Source of the DNA: Archaeoglobaceae archaeon
Lineage (GTDB): Archaea; Halobacteriota; Archaeoglobi; Archaeoglobales; Archaeoglobaceae
Direction: 5' to 3'
NCBI GenBank assembly: GCA_015520485.1
Contig: WAPX01000052.1
Span: 1-51,628 of the forward strand
Length of the DNA: 51,628 nt
In this document: one piece after another, positions 17,706 through 25,884 of the stretch
How positions within the stretch are numbered: the stretch's first letter is position 1
How the letters are laid out: each line of letters begins with the position of its first letter
Translations under genes and position numbers: made by a program
Notes under the pieces: model-generated
The model's input: only the letters and a program-made list of their open reading frames with translations
Database searches by the model: none
Told to the model about the DNA's origin: nothing

Positions 17706-17714
17706 GTTTTTAAG
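17706..17714 (+). promoter_or_regulatory. TATA box of the H/ACA RNA gene
   Basis: GTTTTTAAG lies about 25 bases before the first base-paired nucleotide (17737) of the predicted guide RNA, the spacing expected for an archaeal promoter starting the transcript at the stem. Confidence 0.5.
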
Positions 17715-17736
17715 CGCTCCGTTAATAGAATTCAAT

Positions 17737-17792
17737 GCCCGCCAGCCATGCGTCCCCTGAAACGTGATGGGGAAACCACACGGTGGGCTACA
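17737..17792 (+). ncRNA. Candidate H/ACA-box pseudouridylation guide RNA
   Basis: A 56-base unit folds as a single H/ACA hairpin. The lower stem is GCCCGCC (17737-17743) with GGTGGGC (17782-17788), seven pairs with one G-U. The upper stem is TCCCC (17753-17757) with GGGGA (17769-17773), capped by a K-loop-like CTGA/TGATG apex. An internal pocket has arms at 17744-17752 and 17774-17781. ACA (17790-17792) follows the lower stem after one base. The arms GCCATG and CCAC could pair with 16S sequence GUGG-U-G-CAUGGC (helix 34), leaving U-G unpaired as this RNA class requires. The U would be 14 bases from ACA. A TATA box lies about 25 bases upstream. Target and function are inferred. Confidence 0.6.
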
Positions 17793-18168
17793 TCTATCAT
17801 TCTTTTCACAAGTGCAACCTTATATTACGGGATATAAAAAACTTAACAAATTTTTCTTTAATACAACTTTTCAGTATAACTCTTAGTTCTTCCTTAAACC
17901 TTCAACAACATTTCTTTCATCGAAGGTTTCATGACTGTATTTAATTCCCTTTGCCATAGATACTAACTCATTTTTTCTCAAAGATCAAAAAAGCGTGTAA
18001 TAACGCGCCAAAAGTCCCTGTTCTTCCAGAATTTGATGCAGTCTACCGGTTGCCTTGATGCTGTTGCATAAACCTATTTGTTTTTTATCCTATTCTTGAC
18101 AGCGTTGCAGGTAAACGAAAAGCATATTTAATCTAAAAATCTAAAGTTGTCTGGCGGGAGGGCTAAGC
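17793..18168. other. Intergenic region between guide RNA and the smc operon
   Basis: 376 bases holding no intact gene. It begins with a T-rich stretch that could end the guide RNA transcript. It continues with decayed coding sequence on the minus strand (listed separately) and ends with the promoter of the coiled-coil gene (TATTTAATCTAAAAATC at about 18124-18141 and GGGAGGG as SD). Confidence 0.45.
17883..18115 (-). pseudogene. Decayed reading-frame fragments, possible mobile-element remnant
   Basis: The minus strand holds protein-like pieces in more than one frame. From 18115 down, FTCNAVKNRIKNK is followed by a stop and then QPVDCIKFWKNRDFWRVI. At 17957-17883 a 24-codon piece starts MAKGIKYSHETFDERNVV and ends at a stop. 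The first piece resembles the start of the fragment at 42868-43002 (FCFNSL, stop, SVKNRDKKW), and the DNA shares CCTATTCTTGACA-like sequence with it. I do not recognise the parent family; a transposase is plausible but unproven. Confidence 0.35.
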
Positions 18169-18684
18169 GTGAGAGCTGACGATTCTGGATTTGAGACTGC
18201 AGGCAGAGGTAGTGTTATCGAGATGTTAGAGGAAAAACTTGCCGAAAAGGAAAAAGAAATCGAGGAGCTGAAGAGAATGAACGAAATCGAAATATCCGAA
18301 ATGAGGGAGAAGGTAAAGGCTGAGCTGAAAGCTGAATTGAAGGCTGAGCTGTACTCGGAGCTGATCAGTGATCTCAGGAGAGAGATGTCCGTGCTGAAGG
18401 ATGATGCTGTTCGAGAGCTTGCAGTTCAGTTAAAAAACGAAATACTGAGTTTGAAAAGAGAATCTGAAAACGAAAAAATAATCGTGGACAGGATTGGAGC
18501 CATTGAGGCAAAACTGCTTGAGCTCGCAAAAACGGTGGAAAACCTGACGAAAGAAATCCTGTACATGAAATCGGAGAGGCCGGAGAGGCTGCAGAAACCG
18601 CAGAGAAACAGAGTAAAGCAACAGCTCAAGAGCAGCAAAACGGTAAAACTCGATACGGATGACGATATTATAGTCTGTGACTGA
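18169..18684 (+). CDS. Coiled-coil protein, first gene of the smc operon
   Basis: A 171-residue protein made almost entirely of predicted coiled coil (MLEEKLAEKEKEIEELKRMN, repeated KAELKAELKAEL, later VDRIGAIEAKLLELAKTVENL). It has a basic linker (RPERLQKPQRNRVKQQ) and an acidic end (LDTDDDIIVCD). The GTG start at 18169 follows a clear GGGAGGG SD. The stop is 14 bases before smc, so co-transcription is very likely. No family is recognised. Position suggests an accessory or regulatory partner of Smc-ScpAB, by inference only. The coiled coil could also make it a structural or chromatin-tethering protein. Confidence 0.75.
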   Translation: MRADDSGFETAGRGSVIEMLEEKLAEKEKEIEELKRMNEIEISEMREKVKAELKAELKAELYSELISDLRREMSVLKDDAVRELAVQLKNEILSLKRESENEKIIVDRIGAIEAKLLELAKTVENLTKEILYMKSERPERLQKPQRNRVKQQLKSSKTVKLDTDDDIIVCD

Positions 18685-18698
18685 TTTACTGCCGAAAC

Positions 18699-21600
18699 AT
18701 GTACATCAAGAAGATAACCCTCAAAAACTTCAAGTCTTTTGGAAAAAAAGTGGAGATACCTTTTTTCAGGGGATTTACCGCTATCAGCGGGCCAAACGGA
18801 AGTGGAAAGTCGAACATAATCGACTCCATCGTGTTCTGTCTTGGACTTACATCGTCAACGAAAGCTCTGAGGGCTGAAAAGCTGACCGATCTGCTTTACA
18901 GCGGGAAAAACACGAGCGAAGCTGAGGTGTCGATAACCTTTGACAACAGCGACTCTGCCCTACCCTTCGACGGGGACATTACCGTTACGAGGAAGATAAA
19001 AATAACGGAAAAAGGGTACTACAGCTATTACTACCTGAACGGAAAGCCGTGCAACCTCTCGGAAATACAGGACATGTTCGCCAGGGTGGGTATTCACGGA
19101 GAGGCTTACAACGTTATAATGCAGGGAGACGTGACGAAAATAACCGAGATGACGCCGGTTCAGAGAAGAAAAATAATAGACGACATAGCGGGAATTTCTG
19201 AGTTCGAGGAGAAAAAGGAAAAAGCTTTGGAGGAGCTCGACAGGGTCAGGGAGAACATAGAAAAAATAGAAGCCATTTTAAGCGAAATCTCCAGCAATCT
19301 CGCACAGCTCGAGAAGGACAGGGAAGAGGCTATAAGGTACCGGTCTCTTCTCGAAGAGAAGGAATTCTACTCCAAGGTCGTTGAAACTCACCACTACAGA
19401 CTTTTGCTCGGTAAAGCTGAGAAGCTTGAGAGAGAAATTCAAAAGCTCGAACTCGATAAGGACAGGCTAATTCACAGAATGGCAGAACTCGGCAGGGAGC
19501 TCGAAGCGCTGAACGAAAAGATAGGTGAAATATCCTCAAAAATAACGGAGATGACGGGCGAATCGTATGCGGAGATAAACCAGAGAATTCTTGAAGTGAC
19601 CTCGGAGATGGAGAGTATCAGGAAGTCTGAGGAGCTCTACCAGAGCGAAATTGAAAAGCTGAAGGATAAGCTGACGGAGGTAAATCTGGCTGTTTCAAAA
19701 CTTGAGGAAGAGCTGAACGAGCACAAAAACGATTGCGACAGAATTGCCGTGGAAAAGGAGAGTCTTCAGGCTGTTGTTGACGAGCTGGAAGTGAAGGTGA
19801 GTCTGCTGAAGGATCAGATGCAGGAAGTCGATTCCAGACACAGAGCTTTGAGGGACGAGCTGCTCAGAGAGAGGGAAGATCTTGAGGAGCTTAAGAGTAA
19901 GAGAAGCGATTTGCTGAGAGAAAAGGACAGGCTGATCGAGTCCGTGAGACTTTCTGACGTAAATCTGGACACACTTAAGAAAAAAGCCGAAAAATCGAGG
20001 GAAAGAATTGAAGAGCTCAACTCCAGAGTTGATAACCTGCTCAAAACCATAAACACTGCTGAAATGGAAGCGAGCAAACTCGTAAAGAAAAGAAACGACA
20101 CGGACAGCAAACTCTTCTCTCTGAAGGACGAACTCGCAAAAATCGAGGAAAAAATAAAGTTACTCGAAGTCGAGCTTGCCAAGCTCAGGGCTGAGGCAAA
20201 TGCCATAGAATCCGGTTTTTCGAAAGGCGTTGACCTCGTTCTCGAAGCGAGGGAGAGAAGGGCATTACCGGGCATATTCGGGACGGTTGCCCAGCTGTGC
20301 AGGGTTGAGGAGAGGTTTGCAGTGGCACTGGAAGTTGCTGCGGGAAACGCTTTGCAGTACATAGTCGTTGAAAATGAGGACGATGCCGTGAGAGCCATAA
20401 ACTACCTGAAACAGATAAAGGGAGGAAGAGCCACCTTCTTGCCTCTGAACAGAATAAAGAGGAACTTCGGAAAACTGGAACTCGACGCCTCAATTCTGGG
20501 CTACCCCGGAGTTGTTGATTACGCCGTAAACCTCGTAAAGTGCGAAAAAAGGTTCATTCCCGTGTTTAACTACGTTTTCAGGGACACGCTGGTCGTTGAC
20601 AGGATAGAGACTGCAAGAACGCTGATGGACAGGTTCAGGGGAAGAATGGTAACGCTGGATGGGGATCTGGTGGAGAGGAGCGGCGCAATGAGTGGAGGTT
20701 ACCACGAGAGGAGGAAAGGTTTCCTGCTGTCCAAAGACCTCGTAGAGAGGGAGAAGAGAATTCTCGAGGAAATAACGGTTTTCAAGAGCAAGAAGTCTGA
20801 AATAATGGCGAAAATAGGAAAGCTCGAGGAGGAGAGAAGAGATTACCAGCAGCAGATCGACGAAAAAAGTGCCGAAGTCAGGAGGATAAGGGAAGAGATC
20901 GATTCAGCCAAAAGGCTGATTGCTGACGAGACAGAAATGCTCGGCGAACTCGAAAAGCAGATTGCAGAAATAGAGAAAGAGAAGAGGGAAACATCTCAAA
21001 AAATACTGGAGCTGGACGGAGAAATAGACAAACTGTCAGAAGAAATAGCGGAAAAAGAGAGAAAAATAAAAGGGATAGAAAAGAAGCTCGGAGACGGCGA
21101 GATACCGGAAATTACCAGAAAGTACGAGGAGCTGAAGGAGGAGCTGTCAGCCGCTTACAGCAGGCTAATGAACGCGGAGAAAAGGCTTGAAAACGCTGAG
21201 TTCAAGAAAAAACAGGTGGAAAAGTGGATAGAAGAGAAAAACAGAGAGAGAGAAAGGCTGAAAAAGGAAATTTCTGAGTTTGAAGAAAAAATACGGGATG
21301 GCAGAAAAAGAGTTAAAGAGCTTGAAGAGGAACTGAGGAACCTGAAGGAGGAGGAGGACAGAATAGGCAAGAACGTCAGAGAGCTCAGGAAAGAGAGAGA
21401 TGAACTGCTCGAAAAAAGCAGAAAGCTGGAAAAAGATAGAGACGCGTGCAAATACGCAGTAGCTGCGGTGGAGGAGAGAATTAAGGCGAGGAAGGATTCT
21501 TTGATGAACGTGAGAACCGAGATTGAAAAAGTGGATAAAAACAGGCTGATTGAAGGAGAAATACCGCCGATGGACGAAGCAATCAGGAAAATAGAGGAAA

Positions 21601-22262
21601 TAGATGTGGAACTGAAGAAATTCGGTGACGTCAACATGAAAGCAATTCAGGATTACGAAAAGGTCAGGAGCAGAAGAGACAGCCTTCTCGAAAAGAAGCT
21701 CAGCCTCGAAAAGGAGAGAAGCGAAATACTGGATAGAATAGATAAATACGAAAAGATGAAAAGAGATGCCTTTTTTGAGACTTTCAATGCTGTAAAGGAG
21801 AACTTCTCCAGAGTCATAAAAACGCTGACGGATGGAGAGGGCAACCTGTACCTCGACGGAGAGGATCCGTTCAACAGCGGTTTAAATATAAAGGTGAAGT
21901 ACTACGGCAAACCCGTCAGAAGAATAGAAGCTCTCAGCGGAGGGGAAAAAAGTCTCATAGCGTTAGCTTTAATATTTGCCATTCAGATGTACAAACCAGC
22001 TCCGTTCTACGCCTTTGACGAGATAGACATGTTTCTTGACGGTGCTAACGTTGGCAGGGTTGCAAAGCTGATAAAGGAGAGGTCGAAAGACGCACAGTTT
22101 ATCGTTGTTTCTCTCAGAAAGCCGACTCTCGAAATGGCAGACGCCATAGTTGGCGTAACGATGAGCAGAGACAACTGCTCGAAGGTAACGGGCATAAAGC
22201 TGAAAGTTAAAGAAAGTAAAGAAGCGATAAAGGAAGAAGCAGAGGTAGAGGCGCAGGGATAA
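18699..22262 (+). CDS. smc: Chromosome segregation ATPase Smc
   Basis: A full-length Smc of 1187 residues. The Walker A motif GPNGSGKSNI is at residues 31-40. Two long coiled coils flank the hinge (about residues 510-680; GIFGTVAQLCRVEERFAVAL and the glycine-rich GAMSGGYHERRKG at its end). The C-terminal head has the signature LSGGEKSL (1079-1086) and Walker B FYAFDEID (1103-1110). The dimer with ScpAB forms the condensin that compacts and individualises chromosomes. The ATG at 18699 begins the conserved first strand (MYIKKITLKNFKSFG). It is followed by scpA 42 bases downstream. Confidence 0.97.
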   Translation: MYIKKITLKNFKSFGKKVEIPFFRGFTAISGPNGSGKSNIIDSIVFCLGLTSSTKALRAEKLTDLLYSGKNTSEAEVSITFDNSDSALPFDGDITVTRKIKITEKGYYSYYYLNGKPCNLSEIQDMFARVGIHGEAYNVIMQGDVTKITEMTPVQRRKIIDDIAGISEFEEKKEKALEELDRVRENIEKIEAILSEISSNLAQLEKDREEAIRYRSLLEEKEFYSKVVETHHYRLLLGKAEKLEREIQKLELDKDRLIHRMAELGRELEALNEKIGEISSKITEMTGESYAEINQRILEVTSEMESIRKSEELYQSEIEKLKDKLTEVNLAVSKLEEELNEHKNDCDRIAVEKESLQAVVDELEVKVSLLKDQMQEVDSRHRALRDELLREREDLEELKSKRSDLLREKDRLIESVRLSDVNLDTLKKKAEKSRERIEELNSRVDNLLKTINTAEMEASKLVKKRNDTDSKLFSLKDELAKIEEKIKLLEVELAKLRAEANAIESGFSKGVDLVLEARERRALPGIFGTVAQLCRVEERFAVALEVAAGNALQYIVVENEDDAVRAINYLKQIKGGRATFLPLNRIKRNFGKLELDASILGYPGVVDYAVNLVKCEKRFIPVFNYVFRDTLVVDRIETARTLMDRFRGRMVTLDGDLVERSGAMSGGYHERRKGFLLSKDLVEREKRILEEITVFKSKKSEIMAKIGKLEEERRDYQQQIDEKSAEVRRIREEIDSAKRLIADETEMLGELEKQIAEIEKEKRETSQKILELDGEIDKLSEEIAEKERKIKGIEKKLGDGEIPEITRKYEELKEELSAAYSRLMNAEKRLENAEFKKKQVEKWIEEKNRERERLKKEISEFEEKIRDGRKRVKELEEELRNLKEEEDRIGKNVRELRKERDELLEKSRKLEKDRDACKYAVAAVEERIKARKDSLMNVRTEIEKVDKNRLIEGEIPPMDEAIRKIEEIDVELKKFGDVNMKAIQDYEKVRSRRDSLLEKKLSLEKERSEILDRIDKYEKMKRDAFFETFNAVKENFSRVIKTLTDGEGNLYLDGEDPFNSGLNIKVKYYGKPVRRIEALSGGEKSLIALALIFAIQMYKPAPFYAFDEIDMFLDGANVGRVAKLIKERSKDAQFIVVSLRKPTLEMADAIVGVTMSRDNCSKVTGIKLKVKESKEAIKEEAEVEAQG

Positions 22263-22304
22263 GAGTAAGGCAGGAGTACGTAAAATTAAGCAGGATGGTG
22301 CAGT

Positions 22305-23150
22305 ATGGAGCCAGCAGGGCAGGAAGAGCTCGGGAAGTTAGAGGATCCTGTAAAACTCCTCGTGGACATGGCAAAACAGGGAAAGATAGACCCGTGGAAC
22401 ATAGACGTCGTCGAGGTAGCGGATAAGTTTCTGCTGGAGCTCGAAAGAGCGAGGAAACTTGACCTGAGAATATCGGGGAGAGTTTTGCTGTACGCAGCCA
22501 TTCTCACGAGAATGAAGGCGGAGATTCTGGCTGAAGAGGCTGTGCTCTGCGTTTCCGAAAACGAAGAACCCCCGGGTTTTGAAGATGCCATAGAAGGTGG
22601 AAGAGAGTGCGGGGAAGATTACGAATTCACCGGCACGCCTGATTACGATTACTACGGAGAAATAGATTTTGGTGATTTTGAAGGTTTTGGTCTTGAAGGT
22701 TTTGGTCTGGGCACAGCTGAAAAAAGCGAAGAAAACCTGTTTGAGGACGAAATAATAGCCCACCTGATGAGACCGCACCGAAAGGTCAGAAGGTTTACGA
22801 CCCTGAAAGACCTGCTGAGAGAGCTCGAAAGAGCGGAGAAGACGAAAAAGAAGAAGAGAGATACGGGCAGCATAGGGAACACCGTGCTCAAAACGCCACA
22901 CGAAGAAGACATAGAGGATACGATTTCAGCTGTGGAAGAGGAGCTCAAAAAATTGTTCGAGAGGAGAGACTTCGTTACCTTTTCCGAGCTGGTCGAGGGT
23001 AGAGGGTTGAAGAGGAAGCTTTCGCTGTTCGTTTCCATACTTTACCTGACTTACAGGAAAAAAATTGAAATAGAGCAGGAAAAAATTTACGAGGATGATA
23101 TACTTATATTTCCGGTGAGCAGAAATGCAGAGGGAAATGCAGAACGGTGA
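22305..23150 (+). CDS. scpA: Segregation and condensation protein A (kleisin)
   Basis: A 281-residue kleisin bridging the two Smc heads. The N-terminal domain is seen in EDPVKLLVDMAKQGKIDPWN and RVLLYAAILTRMKAEIL. The C-terminal winged helix is seen in FSELVEGRGLKRKLSLFVSI and LTYRKKIEIEQEKIYEDDIL. The middle is an acidic, aromatic linker containing a 15-bp tandem duplication (EGFGLEGFGL). GGATGGTG upstream serves as SD. The gene overlaps scpB by 26 bases, implying coupled translation. Confidence 0.93.
   Translation: MEPAGQEELGKLEDPVKLLVDMAKQGKIDPWNIDVVEVADKFLLELERARKLDLRISGRVLLYAAILTRMKAEILAEEAVLCVSENEEPPGFEDAIEGGRECGEDYEFTGTPDYDYYGEIDFGDFEGFGLEGFGLGTAEKSEENLFEDEIIAHLMRPHRKVRRFTTLKDLLRELERAEKTKKKKRDTGSIGNTVLKTPHEEDIEDTISAVEEELKKLFERRDFVTFSELVEGRGLKRKLSLFVSILYLTYRKKIEIEQEKIYEDDILIFPVSRNAEGNAER
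22680..22709 (+). repeat. 15-bp in-frame tandem duplication inside scpA
   Basis: GAAGGTTTTGGTCTT (22680-22694) is followed by GAAGGTTTTGGTCTG (22695-22709), 14 of 15 bases identical. It encodes a doubled EGFGL in the flexible linker of ScpA. Confidence 0.75.
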
Positions 23151-23742
23151 AAACCGTGAAAACGCTGACGGAGAAACTGTAGAAAACAAAAGTAAAGCTA
23201 ACAGCGAAAGCGACCTGATGAGAATAGTCGAGGCCATTCTATTCGCTTCTCCGGAACCAATAACCCTCACAAAGATAGCGAGAATTGCAGGCGTTAAACT
23301 CAAAGCAGTTAGAGATGCCGTATTTCTCCTTCAGGAGGAGTACAGAACAAGGGCTACTGCACTTGAGATAATGGAGATGGGGGGGAAGTACACAATGAGA
23401 GTGAAACCTGAGTACAGCGTTTACGTGGACAGGTTCAGAGAGCTCGACATGGAAAGAGGCGCTCTGAGAACTCTTGCAGTAATAGCATTCAAACAACCAG
23501 TAAAGCTATCGGAGCTGGCGAAAATCAGGGGAAACAGGTGTTACGAACACGTCAGAAAACTCGAAGAGCTCGGCTTTATAAGGTTAGAGCCGTCCGGAAG
23601 GACGAAGGTCATAACAACGACCAGAAAATTCGCAGAGTACTTCGGACTGAAATCGTCAAATCCCGAATCCGTTAAAAAGTTTCTGGCAAATGCTGCGAAG
23701 AGAGACGCGAGGCTGGAAAAGTATATACGTGAAAAAACATGA
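23125..23742 (+). CDS. scpB: Segregation and condensation protein B
   Basis: A 205-residue protein with two winged-helix domains that dimerises and binds the ScpA linker. After a charged N-terminal tail (about 30 residues) come LMRIVEAILFASPEPITLTK, LQEEYRTRATALEIMEMGGK, LRTLAVIAFKQPVKLSELAK and FIRLEPSGRTKVITTTRKFAEYF, all typical of ScpB. The start at 23125 has GGTGA six bases upstream, inside scpA. The C-terminus ends in a basic KRDARLEKYIREKT. Confidence 0.93.
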   Translation: MQREMQNGENRENADGETVENKSKANSESDLMRIVEAILFASPEPITLTKIARIAGVKLKAVRDAVFLLQEEYRTRATALEIMEMGGKYTMRVKPEYSVYVDRFRELDMERGALRTLAVIAFKQPVKLSELAKIRGNRCYEHVRKLEELGFIRLEPSGRTKVITTTRKFAEYFGLKSSNPESVKKFLANAAKRDARLEKYIREKT

Positions 23743-23751
23743 TAGATTTTG

Positions 23752-24519
23752 ATGCTCGACCTCGTTGCTGAATGCGTTGAATGGATTTGCAGTTACCTTG
23801 CAGGCGAGGAAAGAGCTACAACCAGCGAGGAGGAGGTAGATAGGTTAGCCTTGAGGTTTCTGCTAAGGAAGAGAGCGAAGACGGCAAAAATAACAGACCT
23901 GATAGCAAATTCGAGTAACCTGAGCGAGTTCTCAAAAATGGTCAGAGACGCGCTTTTCAGCGAACCCGTAACAATATCCTGTTTTTTACCGGAAAGGGTG
24001 GAAGAAAAGGGATGCACGCTCTTCTGTCCTCACGGATTTAAGCCAGACGTTCCTGAAAAGGTGAAGGCCATCGAGGAAGTTTTAAAGGCGAGGAGGATTT
24101 CAGATGCTTTGGATGCCGCTAATTCCATATTTTCCAGATTTTTTGGAGTAAAACCGGATAGAGAGGGTATTTTCTTGGTGTTTAAAAGGAATGGCGGCTA
24201 CAGGCTTTTCATATCGAGTATAGATGAACTCGACGAAGACATAACGTTTCACTTCAAACTCGCCAGAGATTTCGAAGAAAACTACGTCGTTGTTGTTCTC
24301 ACCGATAAAACGCCGCTACCGTTTATAAAATTCTTCAGAAAAAATTCCGAAAACGTGAGGAGGGGGAAAATACTGATATGGGTCATGGATGAGGACAGAG
24401 AATACGTTGACCCCTTCATAGGCTACCCACCGGATGAAGAGCTCATAAGCAGGTTCAAAAATCCAAAGCTGGCAACCCAGATAGAATCTCTGTGGAGGTC
24501 CAAAGTGAATAGGTTTTAA
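23752..24519 (+). CDS. Uncharacterised protein, last gene of the smc-scpAB operon
   Basis: A 255-residue protein beginning nine bases after scpB, thus probably co-transcribed. No family is recognised. The N-terminal 70 residues are helical (RLALRFLLRKRAKTAKITDL). A short cysteine group follows (CFLPERVEEKGCTLFCPHG). The C-terminal half looks like an alpha/beta fold with hydrophobic strands (GIFLVFKRNGGYRLFI, NYVVVVLTDKTPLPF, KILIWVMDED). The context suggests a role with condensin or chromosome maintenance, by inference only. A TTG at 23749 is an alternative start. Confidence 0.65.
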   Translation: MLDLVAECVEWICSYLAGEERATTSEEEVDRLALRFLLRKRAKTAKITDLIANSSNLSEFSKMVRDALFSEPVTISCFLPERVEEKGCTLFCPHGFKPDVPEKVKAIEEVLKARRISDALDAANSIFSRFFGVKPDREGIFLVFKRNGGYRLFISSIDELDEDITFHFKLARDFEENYVVVVLTDKTPLPFIKFFRKNSENVRRGKILIWVMDEDREYVDPFIGYPPDEELISRFKNPKLATQIESLWRSKVNRF

Positions 24520-24590
24520 AAAAATTGATTTAATTTAGCAAAAATAGTATTATTTTATTAAGTTGATATATTTAAGTTAACATTAAACAA

Positions 24591-25538
24591 CTAATGCTGA
24601 ATCATCGAACTGACGACTTTAACCATCTCCTGAGACGGTAGATTTCCGTACACGACAGCAGCCACGCTGTTAAGCTTAAACTCGTAAGCGTTCCACTTTC
24701 CAAGAGCTTTTCCCACCTTAACGTTAACTCCGCCAACGGTTATTTCAGAGCTGCCGTTACCGTTACTGTTACTGCTCATCCCGCAAACACTGTTAAGCGT
24801 GGCTCTATCAGTCGTTTCAACCACTGTGAGAAGCTTTTTGCTTCCGGCCTCACCGTAGTAAAGGGTGACGACCTTAACACCTGAAACGTTTGATACTATT
24901 GCACCCACAAACCTGCACCCATCCGTGTAAGTCGGAGCTATTATGTTGAACTTGACCTCTTTTTCCGCCTCACTCAGGCTGACAAGTCTGTTCGCCTTCT
25001 CTGCAATGTTTCCACTCTTTTTCGTACCCATGAAGTCCTCTATTACTCTTTCGTCTCCTCTCCCGTTTACGTTGAGCCTGACCATCTTTATTGTAACTCC
25101 TCTGTACCACTCTATTTTTTCGGGTAACAGGTTTCTGTTAAGCCAGACCTTTCCGAGCTCGTTTTCAACAACTATGCTGTTGTTCTGAACGTATGCCTTA
25201 GAGTTGTTCAGTATTTTTCCGTAATCGTAGGGATTAAACGTTTTTGTTTTAATCGTTCTGGTTCCACTGCTGTCTCTGATCAGCTCAAAACTTCCATTGT
25301 AAACGATTATTTTATTTTTCGTGGAGTACCACTCAAGAAAACTGTCTGGCTTTACGAAAGTAAAAATTACCGTATCTTTACTACCACCTTTCTCAACGAT
25401 AGCCGTACCGCTCATACTGGATATGGAGCTGTACTTCTCCTTTATCTGCGTCATGTTGACTTTTATGTGCGTGCTCGAGCATCCCATTACCATGGATGCT
25501 AAAAACAGGAGGATGACCAGTGGCAGAAGTCTCTTCAT
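24591..25538 (-). CDS. LolA/RseB-like lipoprotein (paralogue of 36636-37679)
   Basis: A 315-residue predicted lipoprotein. The signal peptide MKRLLPLVILLFLASMVMG is followed by the lipobox cysteine. The first 180 residues have the LolA-like pattern (YSSISSMSGTAIVEKGG, VIFTFVKPDSFLEWY, KIIVYNGSFELI). The C-terminal 120 residues form a DUF4367-like module (EAEKEVKFNIIAPTYTDGCR, VVTLYYGEAG). It contains an asparagine/serine linker (MSSNSNGNGSS) with several N-glycosylation sequons. The same two-part layout occurs in the protein at 36636-37679. Such proteins are thought to bind lipids or sense the cell surface; the role here is unknown. Confidence 0.75.
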   Translation of the reverse strand: MKRLLPLVILLFLASMVMGCSSTHIKVNMTQIKEKYSSISSMSGTAIVEKGGSKDTVIFTFVKPDSFLEWYSTKNKIIVYNGSFELIRDSSGTRTIKTKTFNPYDYGKILNNSKAYVQNNSIVVENELGKVWLNRNLLPEKIEWYRGVTIKMVRLNVNGRGDERVIEDFMGTKKSGNIAEKANRLVSLSEAEKEVKFNIIAPTYTDGCRFVGAIVSNVSGVKVVTLYYGEAGSKKLLTVVETTDRATLNSVCGMSSNSNGNGSSEITVGGVNVKVGKALGKWNAYEFKLNSVAAVVYGNLPSQEMVKVVSSMIQH

Positions 25539-25645
25539 GTTCGGAATTGAGTGCGAGGGTTTTAGAATTTTTGGCTTTTTTGCTTCTGGTGCTGTTTACC
25601 GAACCACCGCAAATCTTATAATTCCAGCTTGTGAGCCCTTATTGA

Positions 25646-25718
25646 GGGCTCGTAGTCTAGCGGTTATGACGTCGCCTTGACGAGGCGAAGGTCCCCGGTT
25701 CGAATCCGGGCGAGCCCA
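25646..25718 (+). tRNA. tRNA-Val (GAC)
   Basis: 73 bases fold as a complete tRNA. The acceptor stem is GGGCTCG/CGAGCCC, the D arm runs from GTC to GAC, and the anticodon stem TCGCC/GGCGA encloses loop TTGACGA, giving anticodon GAC. The variable loop is AGGTC, the T arm is CCCGG-TTCGAAT-CCGGG, and the discriminator is A. CCA is not encoded. There is no intron. A TATA-like CTTATAATTCC lies about 25-30 bases upstream. Confidence 0.96.
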
Positions 25719-25884
25719 CTGGGTATTTCCATTGTTTTTGTTTTTTGACGCTGGTTCACAGGCTGTCAATGACTCGAACCACTGTGCTGTAAATCACAAA
25801 CATGAAAAATATGTATATTTATCAAAACTGACATCGCTACGCGAGAAAAACCAAAAACCTTAATCCCTCAACAGAAGATTTGCC

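Noticed and set aside
17757-17770. CTGA-AAC-GTGATGG read as the D'/C' boxes of a C/D guide RNA
   Set aside because: No C box upstream and no D box downstream at the right distance; the same bases are better explained as the K-loop of an H/ACA hairpin with matching stems and ACA.
17651-18168. 7S (SRP) RNA next to srp54
   Set aside because: The conserved SRP Alu and S-domain sequence signatures were not found and the space is too short after the H/ACA candidate and decayed frames.
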